Assembly: GCF_042242105.1 (NCBI RefSeq)
Contig: NC_092029.1
Span: 10,595,885-10,659,884, forward strand
Source of the DNA: Pempheris klunzingeri
Lineage: Eukaryota > Chordata > Actinopteri > Acropomatiformes > Pempheridae
Direction: 5' to 3'
Length of the DNA stretch: 64,000 nucleotides
The position numbers and the translations under genes are program-made. The notes under the pieces were generated by a model. That model did no database searches. It saw nothing but the letters and a program-made list of their open reading frames with translations, and was not told the DNA's origin. Below are positions 39,544 through 53,108 of the stretch, one piece after another; position 1 is the stretch's first letter; every line of letters begins with the position of its first letter.

Positions 39544-42500
39544 GACTACATAAACCCAATATGTGTCTGAGTGACATCAGATCACACAAATCAAACCTCC
39601 ACAGAGGTAGTTTTGCCAGCGGCCTCCAAAACAAAGGTGAAATGATGTCTGAAGTGAGCTGCCTATCAATTATGAGACATAAAAGTGAGCTACACACCAC
39701 TCCAGACAATTTATGGCACTGTTGTAAACTCAAACGCGTAACAGACTTTTTGAGTTTATTGTGGCTTTTATGTTGAGTAGAAAGTTTTGTTTTATGTTTG
39801 ATTTGTTCCGTCTCTTTCAACCTGGCCCACAAGTGTTTTAAAATCCCCCTCGCAAATTTCAACACCCCATCAAGCCTTGAGACATGAAACCCAGAAGAAG
39901 TCTCATCTGTACAACACAGGGAAAGTTTGCTGATGCACGTCTGAATTACACTCAAAACGCATGACTCAAAGTGAGTTTTGCATTTGTCAAAAGAGGGGTA
40001 TTTTTCCTCTCTTTTTTTACTGTCAGCAGCAGACTGCAGTCGAGGATTAGTGGTCAGCGTTTGATGATGCAACGCCGTTACTGTGCTTTTGCAGTCAAGC
40101 AGAAAAGCCAGTGCCACAGCTTTTAGGCCCACACTAGCCTCAGACAAAGACACCTACACAGCCCGGCACCGCTGCCTCTCAGGGCTGACTGCGGAGGAGA
40201 CGAGCTGAAGCCAAGGGCGGGGAGCGGAAATGTCATGTATTAGTTATGAAATATAGGACCGTACCCAAACGCAGATTCTGGCTAAAGCCCAAAACTAATC
40301 CGGCTGCATGTGAGCCGTAGATAGCTGGAGGTGTGTGAGGAGAGCGTGCACATGAGGGCTCCTATGTGAGAATGTGCAGGCGGTCAGTGTGTCCTATATA
40401 CATTTACAGTCTGCTGGCTTCTCTGCTCACATACTCTGACTTCAGCTCCACCAAATGTGTCCATTTCCTGAGTCATTCCTGAGAGCAATTAGCAGTGCTG
40501 AGGAATTCAGCTCCTTACCAATAGCCAGCGGCACGACTGGAGGCCCTATTATCCTCATCCCCTATAGAGACTGTGAAGGACAGGGACGGGGGGGTTACAC
40601 GGGGTGTTCAAAAGGTACTCATTACCTTAACATACTGTTGCTTTTTAAACAGGAGCCCACTAACGGCTAACCTGTACCAGTGCAGTAAATTTGGGGACTG
40701 AAAACAGCAGTTAAAAAGTATTTCTCTTTTTATGCCTTGCCAGACAACTCAATTTTAAAATCGCTGGATTACAGGAAAGACATGCACGCTTTCCAAGATA
40801 CTTTTTGCTCGCTTTTTGTCAACGTACTTTATTAAAGTCTAATTTTGGACTAATAAGGCATTCTGCGGCCCACACACCAGCATCTTGCAAAACTCTTGCG
40901 AGCAGCTTCAGCAGCTCTAACGCTACATGAGCACTGAAAATGAACAATGAGTGCAAATGCTCGGGCCAAGGCACGCTCTCTCCGTCTCTGGCCAAGGTCT
41001 CAGCCATCATCATTACCGTCTGCATTCAGTCAGGCTGTGTGTTGAGTTACAGCCTTTCGCAATCCTCTGAGGAAACCAGGGAATTTGGCACCGACTTTCC
41101 TCGAGGACAGGACAGTCCAAATATACAGTATCGACATTCCTCCAACCCCTCATTATATTTTCATTGGACGGACAAGACACGAGGAGGGAAGAGACGCGGT
41201 AATAATGGCTGTTGTTCTGATCATGCTGCGGTCACCTCTGGCCATTAAACTCAAGGGTGACTATGTGTGGGAGTGGAAGTTATTATCACAGAAGAACATA
41301 GGGTCTCTTCTCATCTCAGTTTCAATTTCTCATCACTTATTCTGCCGCTTTTATGGGCTAAATAGCTGCCACAGATAAAGCGAACCATTCAAATTCCTCT
41401 TGTGAAGATGACTAAACATTCCCAGCAATTCAACGCAATTATGAACATTTAACCTCGCAGTATGATGAGACTCTCGGCTACAGCAGTAATGAGCGAGCTT
41501 AAATTCCCCTCACAATTACAGTTTGGATGTCTCGGCAGTGAGCTCAGTTCAGTGCATGCAGAGGTTATCTTTTGTTCACAATGAAATTACACAACGGAGC
41601 AGGAAGTTGTACTAACTATCGCATTTTATTGTAGCCTTCAGTCTGGGAATGAAAACATTTTCAGGCAAATTGAAACACAAAGCACCTGCAGATATGCACA
41701 AGGCGAGAGCACTGTGGCTGCCTTCATTCAAGTATTACGATGTGATCATTGGCTGGATTCCTGCTTGGCCTGCTTCATGCCATTCAAACAGTCACACATC
41801 TATATTCCACGTCTGGGTGGTCCTAGTTGAATTATTATAAGGCTACTATTTTTCCTCCACATTGTAAGTCAGGATTAGACTTTGCATGGCACAGCGCTTT
41901 GGCTTGGCTCAGACATGGATTAAATGAATCAAAACACAAAATGCAAACAAAAGCCATTTCAGATGTATGGAGTTCACGTCCATGACAAATCCAAGACAAG
42001 TTATGTGCAATCCCTGACAATAAGAGATTGGCCAACCAGGTCCAGAAAATCAGATTTAATGCCATCTGTTGAGGCAATCACCATTGTTGTGTAACGTGGT
42101 TGTCACTTTAACGCCGTTTCATACTTTGTCCTCTGATATTTCCTCATCTGCCCCACGTCAAGCAGACGCCTGCTCTGATTAAACAAGCACTCATGTCTGA
42201 ACTGTACTATGTGTTCAAGCCTTTTGTTGCTCCTGAAGGCGGTGAGCTACAGGTCAATGTTTAGGTCGACATCTAGCGACGGGACTTTTGTGCTGGCTTC
42301 AAGTCCAAAAGAAACTCAGGGAATCTGGAAATCATAACTCTGTAAAGGCTATTTTAAAAAGAGCTTTGACTGTGCTCTACTAAAAAAAAAATTACTGGCT
42401 TCAATGCCTTTTCTCTCAGTTATACCTTTGGACATTTGGGTGTTTGCTTCCACAGTGAACATCTAGTCTGTCCTGACACACTGTTTTTACAAACCATGTG

Positions 42501-43870
42501 GAAAGGCTTATGGGGGAGTACAATGTGATACTGATAATGTGATACGTGCAGCAGTGAATAGCTGCTCCCCAGCATTAGTATTAGTATCACTGAGCCTAGC
42601 TGTTGCATAGTTGGCTCGCTCGCCTGCAATGCGTCTGCTGTCTATTCAGTGTACTGGGGTGCAGCTTGGCAATTCCAGCTCTCCAGAGACACACTGGAAG
42701 GCATTTCTACTTAAAATAAACCCTGTGCGCCCACGTCCAGCCTCTCAGCCCTGTCGGCCCTGCGCTGCTTGTCGGCTCGCCAGCCCTTCCCCATTAATCC
42801 ACTGCAGCGTTCCATTTATGCAGAAACCATCCTACGGATGTGCCTGGGCAGGCGCTGGGGCATTTAAACCCTCAGCAACACACGCTTGATCACTTAGACG
42901 CACGCAAACACACATAACGACACAAAGGAAGCACGTATAGAAACGACACACAAATACTTTCCCCTGCATGGCATGTAGTTGTAGGAGAAAGCACTGCACC
43001 AGTTGAAGAACATGCACTCGCTGTATAGGAAAACATTGAACCTGCGAACTTGCAAGTCACACATCCACACACATGCACACGATCCACCCCATCCATCATA
43101 TTTCTAATTCCATGATTGGCCTTTAACCTTCAGGCCAACAGGGGCAGATAACTAAAGCTACCTCTGGCCCCGATAGAGTTACTGTTACAGAGGAAAGTGT
43201 AAATCTCAGACCCTGCTGTGGACAACAAGATAATATTTACCGACTTGTTGCAACAGCACAGGGAAAACAAAGAACTGCTGTGGTGAGTGAGGGGAAGTGA
43301 AATATTGGAGTATGTTTAACAGGCAGTGTGCAAATTAACATGCGTGGCCTGCACACACACAAATGTATTAAGTGTTTCCCTTATCCACAGCACAGTGCAC
43401 TGTGATGGGCCAAAGCAAAGATTTTAAATATGGGCCAATCTGAGCACACATTCTCGGCTCTCGGCTCACATGCGGCCAAAACCCCTTCACACTTCATTTA
43501 AATCACTCATGTTTCAAGGTGAGCTAGCTATGCCAAGAAGAAGTTTAGTGCAGCACAAGGTGATACCCCAGAGAGCATCCTAGGGAGATCTGATCCAAAA
43601 CTGTTTTCAATACATGATACTTACTCAGAGAAAACTTGTCAGTCGTCTTCTGTCAATGATGCAACTGTGTTTGGACGCTGTAGAAACGTAAAGAGACACT
43701 TATTACCAATCATAGTAGAGGTTTTAGTATTGTTAGGAGAGCTGAAATGATTAGACTGATCAACAGAAACTTAACCAAAAACATTGTACCAAGCAAAAGT
43801 GCACACACATTCTTGGTTCCCGTTTCTCAATTGAGGATTTCCTTATTAGGTCACTCTTTATTGGTTGTAT

Positions 43871-43921
43871 TAATATATATATATACAAAGGTATAATATA
43901 TATATATATATATATATATAA
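43871..43921. repeat. (AT)n tract, interrupted
   Basis: Two TA/AT runs are separated by a short spacer in the first intron of jdp2. Confidence 0.8.
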
Positions 43922-44902
43922 GGATATAAGGTTTATCTGTCACAACAAACTATTTGAAGACGTCACATTGAGCTCTGGAAAATTGTAATAGGCAGTTTTT
44001 AGTTTGATTGATGGATACATTCATTGATAATAAAAAAAATAATAATCATTGGTTGCAGCTTTGGTTTCTCCCTCCATAGCAACAGAGAAACACTGTTATC
44101 TTCCAGTCATTATGCAAATCTGGTATTCTTGGCTTGTTATGCATCTTGCAGTTGCATGCAAAGTGTTGACTCTCATGTACTAGTAGTGAAAGTAGTTATT
44201 AAAGAGTTGAACGAACCTGCCGATTTTAATGTTACAACAGTCTGAACAGGTGGCCTGACTGTAGCAGTAATCAAATTTAATTCACATGTTTCTGTAATGT
44301 AAAATTATAAAAGCTGACGGACTCAGTGTGGTTTGGTGCATCAGGCTAGCTTAGCTAGCAGCTACTTTGAAAACCCACAGCGTGTGGCAAGGATAGCGTT
44401 ACATAACTGTCTTCACCAGGCTAACTGACACTTCTCCTGTTTAGCAACACTGAAATCAAGACTCCTGAGATGAAAATACTTTCAGTCCGACACTAGCTGG
44501 TGTGTAATGAAGCTAACAGGTCTGTAAATAACGGGCTGTAAAGCCACGGTTGCTAACAACAGTAGTAACAACAGCGGATTTAACGGTTGTGGCAGCAAGA
44601 AACTGACGTCTGTGGGAAGAGCACGGAAAACTTTAAAACTAGTAAAACTACTTCTGACTTTTTACAGCAATTAAGTGACAATACACCCTCGCATAATGGC
44701 ATTAACGGACACAGATGCCGCTCAAAAGCTCACACAACGAACAAAATCCAGTGTTGAGTCTCCACAACGTGGTGAGAAAAGTGTAAAGAAAATATGCGAC
44801 AAATGTCGAGTCTTTGCCGCAATTTAGCCAACAGGCTCCACAAAAACAACGAGAGCAGGAAACGATGGCAGCACAGCTCGACGGATCGGACACAGACTTA
44901 CC

Positions 44903-45100
44903 TGGTGTGCGTCCAAAATCCGCAGTGATAACGGGACGGAGCGGGAGTCAGGAGTCGGGATGTGGGTTTTGGGACTAGCTGGAGTCGTTGCATCAGCCCG
45001 TTTAAGTACTGGTCCTGTCTGAGAGCGCTCAGGAATGCGGAAGTGCTCCCCTGTACGTAAGCATGGATGAAAATACAGTGAGAGGAGGGCCGGAGACACA
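44903..45100 (-). promoter_or_regulatory. jdp2: jdp2 5' untranslated exon and promoter region
   Basis: On the minus strand CACACCAG|GTAAGTCTG at 44903/44902 is a near-perfect splice donor preceded by GC-rich sequence without a long frame. This suits a 5' untranslated first exon of jdp2, whose start-codon exon opens with an acceptor at 36443. The exon's 5' end, drawn here at 45100, is a guess, and no clear TATA box is seen. Confidence 0.5.
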
Positions 45101-46538
45101 GAGGTTTGTTTGCTCCACCCCTAGCAACCAAAAACACACACTCACAGGCGGGAGGAGAGGAAAGTTTCAGACAGAGAGAGAGATCAGGGCTGAAACACAC
45201 ACCTCAAGCTATAAACTAGTCAGTGCAGCATGTTATGGCTATAAACACACACACACACACACTCACTCTCTTCGCTGCAGGCGTTTTATTATTTAATATT
45301 GAGGCGATGCTTAAAATACATCAGTGCAAGTGGTAACTTAGTTATAACCTATAATACAGTGTGGTAGTGGAGGTCTGACAGGTGTGTCAGTAGGTGCCAA
45401 GAGATTTGAACACATTTGGAGGACTTTTATTGGAGCACTATCTCAACCATCTGGGCTTCTGACCCCTTAATAAACAGATGTGACCCCTCCTCACATGTAA
45501 TGGCTTTAATGTGGACATGATATGTGAGTAGTAGTAGACCTGAGAGTGACTTTGTTTCATTTGAAGGATATTTGGAGGTCTGGAAGGTCCAAGTATTTTA
45601 GAGAATGAGATGCAAGAACAAAAAAAAAATGAATACTTCAATTTAACAAAAAATCATTCTTTGTCATATATCATCTTGTGACCCCTCAAATGTATCTTAT
45701 GATCTCTTTTCAGGGTCTCAACCCCCATGTTGAGATCTTCTGGTGTGGACTATTCAGGCTGGGAGACTTCACCCTGCAGCACACGCTGTTATTTGTTGTC
45801 TTTAGTACAGTTAAATTACATTTAAATCCCACAGAACGGACTGCTTGTGATTGTGTAAGCGAATGGGAAGGATGTGGCTTAGTTCCTGATTACTTTCAGA
45901 GGACGTTTAACATGTTAAACATGTCTTGTGAAATCCAAGAATAAGTACTCTTATACTGGCCTTTAAGGCTCTTCAGCGAGGAATCGAGTGTGTCAACATC
46001 AATGTGCGTTTCCTGACATCAAAGTGCTCTTTTAAGTACTGAAATAAGACTTGCAGCCTAGAAGCGACAAAAATAAACACATTTAACAGCAAACGTGTAG
46101 CTCCAAATCAAACATTTAGTGTGTAAATGTCCTTGTGACGACGTGTTATGGTCTTATTTTCCAATAAAGAGAAGAATCATCTCCCCTGCCAAAGTCATTT
46201 GGCTTTCAAAGCTGCAATCAGATGCTTGTGCAGATTTACTCCCAGTGTGGCTTTTAAATACGTTTATAAGACTTTTCTCAGGCAAATTCACAGAGGGCTG
46301 AAATCGTATTGTTTCAGGTGTTGGAGGAAGTTTGATGCTCATTCAGTAAGTCTTTCAGGATGTTTGCACATGTTGCTTTAGCTGCTTTGAAACCCATTTT
46401 TATTTTCTTTAAGCTTTCCTGCAGAAATATGTGACTTGATTCATAACAGATAATAACTACAACACACATGTGCAAAGTATTTCTGATGGACGTACCCGAA
46501 AGTTCCAGAAAAACTTCATCTGAACGCCTCCTCCTGCT

Positions 46539-46555
46539 GCTTCCCTCTAGTGTGG
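46539..46555 (-). promoter_or_regulatory. CTCF-like motif, reverse orientation
   Basis: On the minus strand CCACACTAGAGGGAAGC matches the CTCF core with about two deviations. It lies upstream of jdp2. Confidence 0.4.
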
Positions 46556-49500
46556 ACAGTTGTTACTACATTGGACACTGGACTTTTAGAACTGGCTGTT
46601 TAAAGCACAGTGGAGACGTGAAGTTATGCTCTTAAAGGACTGAAAACAACCCTTAGCAATGAAATTCTGAATCATTTTTTGCTTCTTATTTAATTTTGAT
46701 TTAGATTTTTAACAGTGTGTGTGACCAGAAGACATTGTATGATTTTGATAAAGCCATTAAAAATAATGCCAAAATGTACACCATGCTCAAGACACCACTG
46801 AGCTGCAGTATAATATCCAAAAAAAAGAAAATTATGGGGGTGTTATCCTCAAATTGCAATAAAATAGTGTGCTTTGGTGCCATTATAGTCAAGTAGAACA
46901 GCCCATTCACATGTGCACCTTTTATTATATCTCAGGTTTTTATCATTATCATTATCTGAGGCTCAGTTGGGTTTAACACAATGCCGTCTCAACTATTCCA
47001 CCTCCAACAAGCAGCTGAGTTATTAGAGGCTCACCAAAATACCCCACTCCGTTCCTTTTTTTAGCTTCTAATTTGGTTCTGCTGTGATTTATGTCTCGCA
47101 TCTGAGGGGAGGTCGGAGGAGGGGTGGTGGTGGTGGGGGGGTTGTGCGTCATAGTCGCTCCTAACATAGATGACAAATTTTAGGGGAGGCATTTGGGGTT
47201 AATAAAGCAGAACTGAACCAACAAGCAGACAGGTTTCATAAAACAGGAGGGTCCTGGACATCTCCGGTTGAGACAATTCAGAGGTTTTCCCTTCGCAGGT
47301 ATAGAGTTACAGCTGAATTCCTCGGTGCCTGCAGGAAGGCAGCCAGAGATGTCACTCAGTACATGAACACACATGGTGCAGACCCATTTGGCACTTTAAG
47401 CCTTTAAGAGGGAACTGTCCCTGCCAAGAACAATAAGCCTTGATAATGACACTCTGAAAAAATATACCAGTCTGAATATGCAGACCAAGTATGCAAAGCA
47501 TGTTAATTTGTTCAACAAAAACTTGATTTTTCCAGATTATTTTTTTAAAGAAACAATCGGATTCATTATGTGACAATGACAAAGTTGGCGGCTTCTCTAC
47601 CTTGTTTGAAAGTTCTGAATCATATCTCAAAATATTTATTAAGATTTTTCTCGATTCCAATCCTCCAGACAGTCTTTGCACTAAAACAAAATCCTGGGTG
47701 CTCTTTCCAACAGCTGCCCAAATGATGAATGGAGAAAGGAGTGCAGCTTGTGGTTTTGCAGCTTTGCCAAACTCCTGCAGAGTTCTCGCTGTGTGGGCGT
47801 CAGAAGTCAAGGTAAAAACAATGAAACAGCCCTCTGCACAACCAAGAATTCTAATTCTCTCTCTCTTTATCTATTTATTTTCAGACATTTGCACATGTAT
47901 TTGTAGTAACATCTGATACTCAGACACCAGCCTATGTCGTGCTTTGCATTCCTGGTGACGAGTTAAACGAGATGCAAACAAGTCGGTCGTGTTTTCTCAC
48001 TTTCTTAAAAGCCTCATTAAAACCTGTAGGTTAAAGAGTGTTTAGTCGTAATGTTATCCAGCACCGCATCTTTGGGAAATACCCTGAAAACCAGACACCT
48101 CCAGACATAATTCTGACTCATCATCCACCACACTGCAGACATTATAGACAAACTGTATTTTTACCACTGCTCCATTTAATTTCCTTCCTTCCTTCCCTTT
48201 TTTTCTCCTTTCAAAATAATCTCAGACAGTTGTAGATCACGTCAAACATGTCTAGTAATGTGCTAAGATGCACCATCTTCGGTGAGGTTATTTAAAAGTG
48301 TACAGCAGATGTCCAACACTTTGCCATTTAGGACATCAAATCTGGAACTGGTGTATTACTGATTAATGATAGTTCCTGTTTCCTGACAACAGCGGTTTGG
48401 GGCGAATGGAAACTCAGATTCTATCGTAGTTTTGTCCAGTGAACTCTCAAATCTCCAGTGATTTAATTTAATCTGGGCACAACTTGGCATGAATGTAGGC
48501 AAAACACCAACACACTGACATGGTAATGTGCATAAAAATACTCTACATTGCAAATACAATCAGTCAACTGAAACATACATATTTTACTATGACACTTTCT
48601 CCTCTCCTACTGACAGCACACATGCACAGATAAGATAACATGCCCGTCTTAATGGATTGAATTGTGAAGCATCCGCACACAATTAGACTCCCATCAACTC
48701 CATTCACAGAAATCAAGTCACTGCTTTCATACGTACTGGAGCTGACTTTAAACCCTCCCCCTCCTCATCTTCATCTCCCTCTCACAACAACAGGCTGTCA
48801 GCTATTGCGCCAGCACTCCTCTTCCTTTCCCACTGATCCTGTTTCCATTAAAAGCTCCTGTTTCTAGTAAAAGCTCCCGGTGTTATTAGTGTTATTAGTG
48901 CTGCGAGACGTGGATTCACCGTTTAATGTCCAGCCTTGGTGTCATGTAGCTTCCAAGTCTACAAAAAGCACATTCTCATGAAGTCTTTGCAGTTTAATAC
49001 ATGCTGGTGCTAATTTAATAGTACCCTACTCATGGAAAACAGATGAGTGATATCAAAATAAATCAAGATCTTTTCCTTCCCACCGTATCATTGACGGTGA
49101 CATCTCCAGTTGTTGTTTGAGTTCATGTACATATCAGCGCCATCTTCGGCACTGCTGCTCTCTCATAGAGATTCTCATGTCAGGTGACCCAGTCTTCCCA
49201 AACCCATATGACATTGATTTATCCCTGTAAATATAGCACTTCCTTGGGAATATCACAGTAAGCAGGAGACAGAGCGGTCAGGAGGTGTATGAGGATGAGA
49301 TAACAGAGGTGGAAACAGTGAGCACACAACAAATAATAGAATGATAGGGACCAGTAACCAGGCAATGTGAGACATATTTACAGAGTGCTGATGTTGTTGG
49401 GCGTAATCTCCTCCTGAAACTTTACTCCAGTGAGCAAGGAGGCCGCCCTTCAAGTTATCCATGTTTTCTATTTTATTAATTAGTCAGGTTTAGTTTAAGG

Positions 49501-50947
49501 TGCAGCAGAGACAAAAACAGATAAAAACATGCAGACTTAAACAAAACTATAGATTACATATGCACACACTCTCACTATAAAATGTAAATAATGGAGCTTT
49601 TTTCATGAAAGGCGTTTGGACACGTCACAGTAGGAAAATCATAGGTTTAAATCATAAAACGAATGACGGCTGAGTTCCATTTGGCTGCCACGGTGTCCTG
49701 GTGTTGTGCAGCTTGGCTCACTGTCACAGCTTACTGGGACACTTGAATGGAACCAAGCCATCATTTGTGTTATTAGTAGCACCAAGTCAAAATGCTACAT
49801 AAAGGCCCCACACACCCACACAGGAGTTAGGTGAGTTACGGCAAAGTTATGATTGGAATTACATAAGGTCACTAAATAATAGAGATCAGGGTGCAACAGG
49901 ACAGTGAGTGAGATGTCAATTGAACTTAAGGTCTACTTTATTTGAGTATTTATGAAATTTTATCCTTCTATTCCACAAGATTTCAGAGTGGAATATTGTA
50001 CTTTTTATTTAGCTACATCTAATTTGACAACTATGGTGACCAGTTGCTTTGCAATTTAAGATTTTACATTAAAAATACCATTTAAATTAACTAAACTATC
50101 TCAAATTCAGCTGGTCACAATGTTTGATATCATCCACAGTAATAATTATGCACCAATAGTTGCAATAATATAAAACTGACATGGCATTCTGCTGCCTGCC
50201 AAGTATTTTTATTTTTTATACTTTACATGCATTTTGCTGTTAAAATGTTTACATTTCTTTTTTAAATGTATATTATTATATGTCTTTTCATGCAATGCAT
50301 TTCTATTTCATGCTATTTTGAGCTCCTGTTTCACCACACTTTAGAGAACAATCATTTTCTATTCTGTTGCATTTATCTGACAGCTGTAGTTACTAGTTAT
50401 TTTACAGGTTCAGATTTTACAATACAAAACGTGATGAGTTTATAATATCTGTTGCATTCTTATTTAACAACCCTCTTGACCAGTTATATCTGAATTCTGC
50501 TTACACATCATAATACATCTACACAAGATAATATATCATGCAATATAGTACTGACAGGGGCTGTTTCTGCAGAGTACTTTTACTTTAATGCCTCTTGATT
50601 AACACTTCTTGCTTAAATACATTTTGAATGTGGTACTTTGACTTTGAAAATTACATTATTTTAACATAAAGCAGTAGAATTAAATATTTCCTCCAACACT
50701 GAGAGTAACAGCAGCCGATGGCCTTGATGCCACCCTTAAAATAAAAACCCTACGGTTGTGGCTTGATGGTTGGTTGTGAACAACTCGAGCTATGTGGTAT
50801 TTTACAACTCTGAGCAGACTCTGGACGTGAGAGGCATCACCGTGCTGGACGCAGAGTTTGATGGAACAAGAAGACAAGAGAGTGAGTCAGTAGACATCAG
50901 AGCTGTTGACAGGCACATCCATCATCAGTCTAAAATAGCTGGACACC

Positions 50948-51004
50948 AACACACACACACACGCACACACACACACACTCAAACACACACACACACACAC
51001 ACAC
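50948..51004. repeat. (AC)n microsatellite, compound
   Basis: A CA/AC run of about 57 bases with short interruptions. Confidence 0.9.
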
Positions 51005-51051
51005 TAATAAAATAAGCAGAAGCCCACTTGCTTTGTGTTTGACACTGCTGG

Positions 51052-51072
51052 CGCTATAGCTCCCCCTACTGA
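51052..51072 (-). promoter_or_regulatory. CTCF-like motif, reverse orientation
   Basis: On the minus strand ATCAGTAGGGGGAGCTATAG is close to the CTCF core. Its orientation is opposite to the motif at 33418, so the two face each other across jdp2. Confidence 0.4.
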
Positions 51073-51333
51073 TGAAAAGAAAAACTGCACTTGTCACTTA
51101 TGGAAACATGGCACGGGCAGATAATCTACTGTACGTTCACCAAGGGCTTTCTGCCACGTGCATAAATGGATGCAATGTACTGGTTTGGACTGAATGTGGT
51201 TACATGAAGTGCATCCACTGCGGTGTTTTTGCTGCCCTGAAACATAATTTGCTCGTCGGAGACCGAAACCAAACCGGCTGTGGTCATTAAATGCTCCATT
51301 TGCTGTTCCGAGAAATCCTTTAAAATTACCTAC

Positions 51334-51600
51334 CAGACCAATTATCGCCATGCACGCCATGCCCGCTCTGTAATTGATGAGGAAACTTTCGTCTGTTCTC
51401 GCTCCCGCTTCGACTTTTTCCGGTAACGTCCTCCGGCTCCGGTACGCGACACCCCGTCGCCATGGAAACAAAACAACTGCAGTTACCCAAATATGGTCAA
51501 GGGAAGCGTGACGACACGGCAGTCGCGTATTGGCGTCACACGCAGAGCACGCACAGCGCTGCCGTAGAATCGGGTTCCCTGACCGTGACAACAGTGGAGC
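51334..51600 (-). promoter_or_regulatory. CpG-rich segment with RFX X-box and candidate first exon
   Basis: GTCGCCATGGAAAC (51456-51469) fits the symmetrical RFX X-box consensus at every defined position. The surrounding DNA is CpG-rich compared with its flanks. About 100 bases further along the minus strand, ATGGCGTGCATGGCGATAAT leads into a donor GGTCTG|GTAGGT (51334/51333), encoding MACMAIIGL. This has the look of a promoter plus short first exon; the gene is not recognised. It could equally be an RFX-bound enhancer upstream of the fos pair. Confidence 0.4.
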
Positions 51601-51944
51601 CGGGAGCGAGCTATGAATAAATAATTAACCCGCTGTTTCTGCTGCTCCCACTCATCTTAAACACGATACACTCCCCGAAGATTGTACTTTATGTAACCCT
51701 GAATCCAAAAATAGGCACACTGACATCTTTATGGGCTGATACCGAGCTGGAAATAGGTTCAAAGTTCATTCGTGACCCTCTTCTTGACTCTAGTAATAAG
51801 TTTTAACTATTATAGGCTGTTACATAATCTTCTTCAGCAAATGGAGATTTAAGTATAGTTTTCTGTAGTTGGCATACATGCTGTGCTGAAAAGCTGAGAT
51901 ACAAATCATATCCATAACCTTGGAAATAGCATTTCAGAAAACAC

Positions 51945-52470
51945 CACAGGGTCCATTTAGTAGCTGTTCTGGCTCTTTCAGTCACATCACATGATCATCA
52001 TAACCAGATGAATAGAGAGGTGAGACACATTAAGCATGAGAAGATGATAAATAGTCGGTAAAAATGCAAATCTCTCCACGAGGTCCATTAAGTTGCTTCT
52101 CTTGAGCTTTTGATCATACCTCTTGATCTTCTTTGACAGAGGTAGTTTGCTCGCTTGTCAGGCAGATGTTCAAATGTATTTATTTTTCTGAGGACTTGAT
52201 GTCTTTTCATCTATGTTGACTTAAAAGCCAAGGTTCAAAGTTAAATCCAGACAGCAGAAAACAAGGTCCATTTAGTAGCTATTGAAGCTTTCAATTGTCA
52301 TGATCATGATCATCCTCACCAGGTGAAGAGACAAGATAATGACCAGTTGGGACACTTTAGAGACCTTAAACTGCTCAGAAAAACAAGAAATTGGAACACA
52401 ATTCAGTGACAACTGGGCAAACTCTGTCTGCCGAAGACGATCATGTGGTATGATTGAAAGCTCTGGAACA
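51945..52470. repeat. Decayed dispersed or tandem repeat
   Basis: The phrase GTCCATTTAGTAGCT occurs at about 51952 and 52267, and a variant (GTCCATTAAGTTGCTTCT) at about 52083. Related words such as ATGATCAT and AGCTTTCA also recur, one of them inverted near 52460. This is consistent with an old repeat family with partly duplicated and inverted units. Confidence 0.45.
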
Positions 52471-52548
52471 ATTGCTCATTCATATTAGTCAAATACAATG
52501 GTTCAGACTGAATAACAACAATAAGAAATAGTTTATGTGTTGTCTTAT

Positions 52549-52554
52549 TTTATT
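52549..52554 (-). terminator. Candidate poly(A) signal of the minus-strand fos paralogue
   Basis: TTTATT on + reads AATAAA on the minus strand, about 555 bases after the stop codon at 53109. A 3' UTR of this length is usual for fos genes. Confidence 0.4.
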
Positions 52555-53108
52555 TCCAGCATAATACATTTTTTTTTTTGCATCTGATAATTTTTTATAA
52601 GTAAAAAAATAAACTATGTCATAAAATACATCTTGATAAAATACATGACACATTTTTTTATGGAAACACTTGAAGGGAAATGTCAAGTTAGGGGACACCT
52701 TACAGCAAGATGTTACACCTATACACTACATGTTATTAACCCTGCTATTTTCACTTGTTACAACACAACTATGTCAGCAGTATTACAGATACATTAGACT
52801 ATTGATCGTGAACTAACTTCACAACACATTTAGGGATTTTCAAAACACAAGATACCACCTCTTCATGGATTACGGATGACTTGTATTTGCATGCACTTTT
52901 GTTTCTCATCTCAAAGAATTGCACCAGCAGTATGGAAGAAGTCAACCCTGTTACAGTCACAGAAAACATGTCATCTACACGACCTTCAATGTGTAGGTTT
53001 ACACGACATCAAAACTCACACTACAAAAGATTATTTGAGAGACAGAGAGAGATCATAGCTTGCTGGCTGGTTGGAATACAATTACAGTATCATTGCATAA
53101 CTTTGCAT

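Larger units (their letters stand above)
36444..44902 (-). other. Large first intron of jdp2
   Basis: About 8.5 kb lie between the inferred 5' untranslated exon and the first coding exon. No coding exon was recognised on either strand except the candidate alternative first exon at 38485. It contains (GA)n at 38828-38850, (AC)n at 39518-39543 and (AT)n at 43871-43921. Stretches such as 40250-41600 are of mixed composition and non-repetitive, and would be a natural place for enhancers. A 237-codon minus-strand frame at 39440-40153 was judged spurious. Confidence 0.5.
45101..51333. other. Intergenic region between jdp2 and the 51-kb CpG-rich segment
   Basis: Mostly AT-rich with no recognised exon. 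It contains (AC)n at 45244-45264 and 50948-51004, CTCF-like motifs (46539-46555 and 51052-51072), and an ORF with coding-like codon bias at 50680-50877, discussed in the findings. Nothing else could be supported. Confidence 0.45.

Noticed and set aside
39440-40153. 237-codon open frame on the minus strand
   Set aside because: It runs through an (AC)n microsatellite (VCVCVCV), has no known domain, no splice context and irregular codon use. It lies inside the jdp2 intron and is most likely chance.
47602-47916. 104-codon plus-strand frame with acceptor- and donor-like ends
   Set aside because: The in-frame peptide has no family resemblance. The acceptor and donor are weak and no partner exon was found.
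51094-51591. 165-codon minus-strand frame
   Set aside because: Open mainly because the DNA is CpG-rich. It reads straight through a good splice donor at 51334/51333 and has no domain. I kept only the promoter-like and first-exon interpretation.
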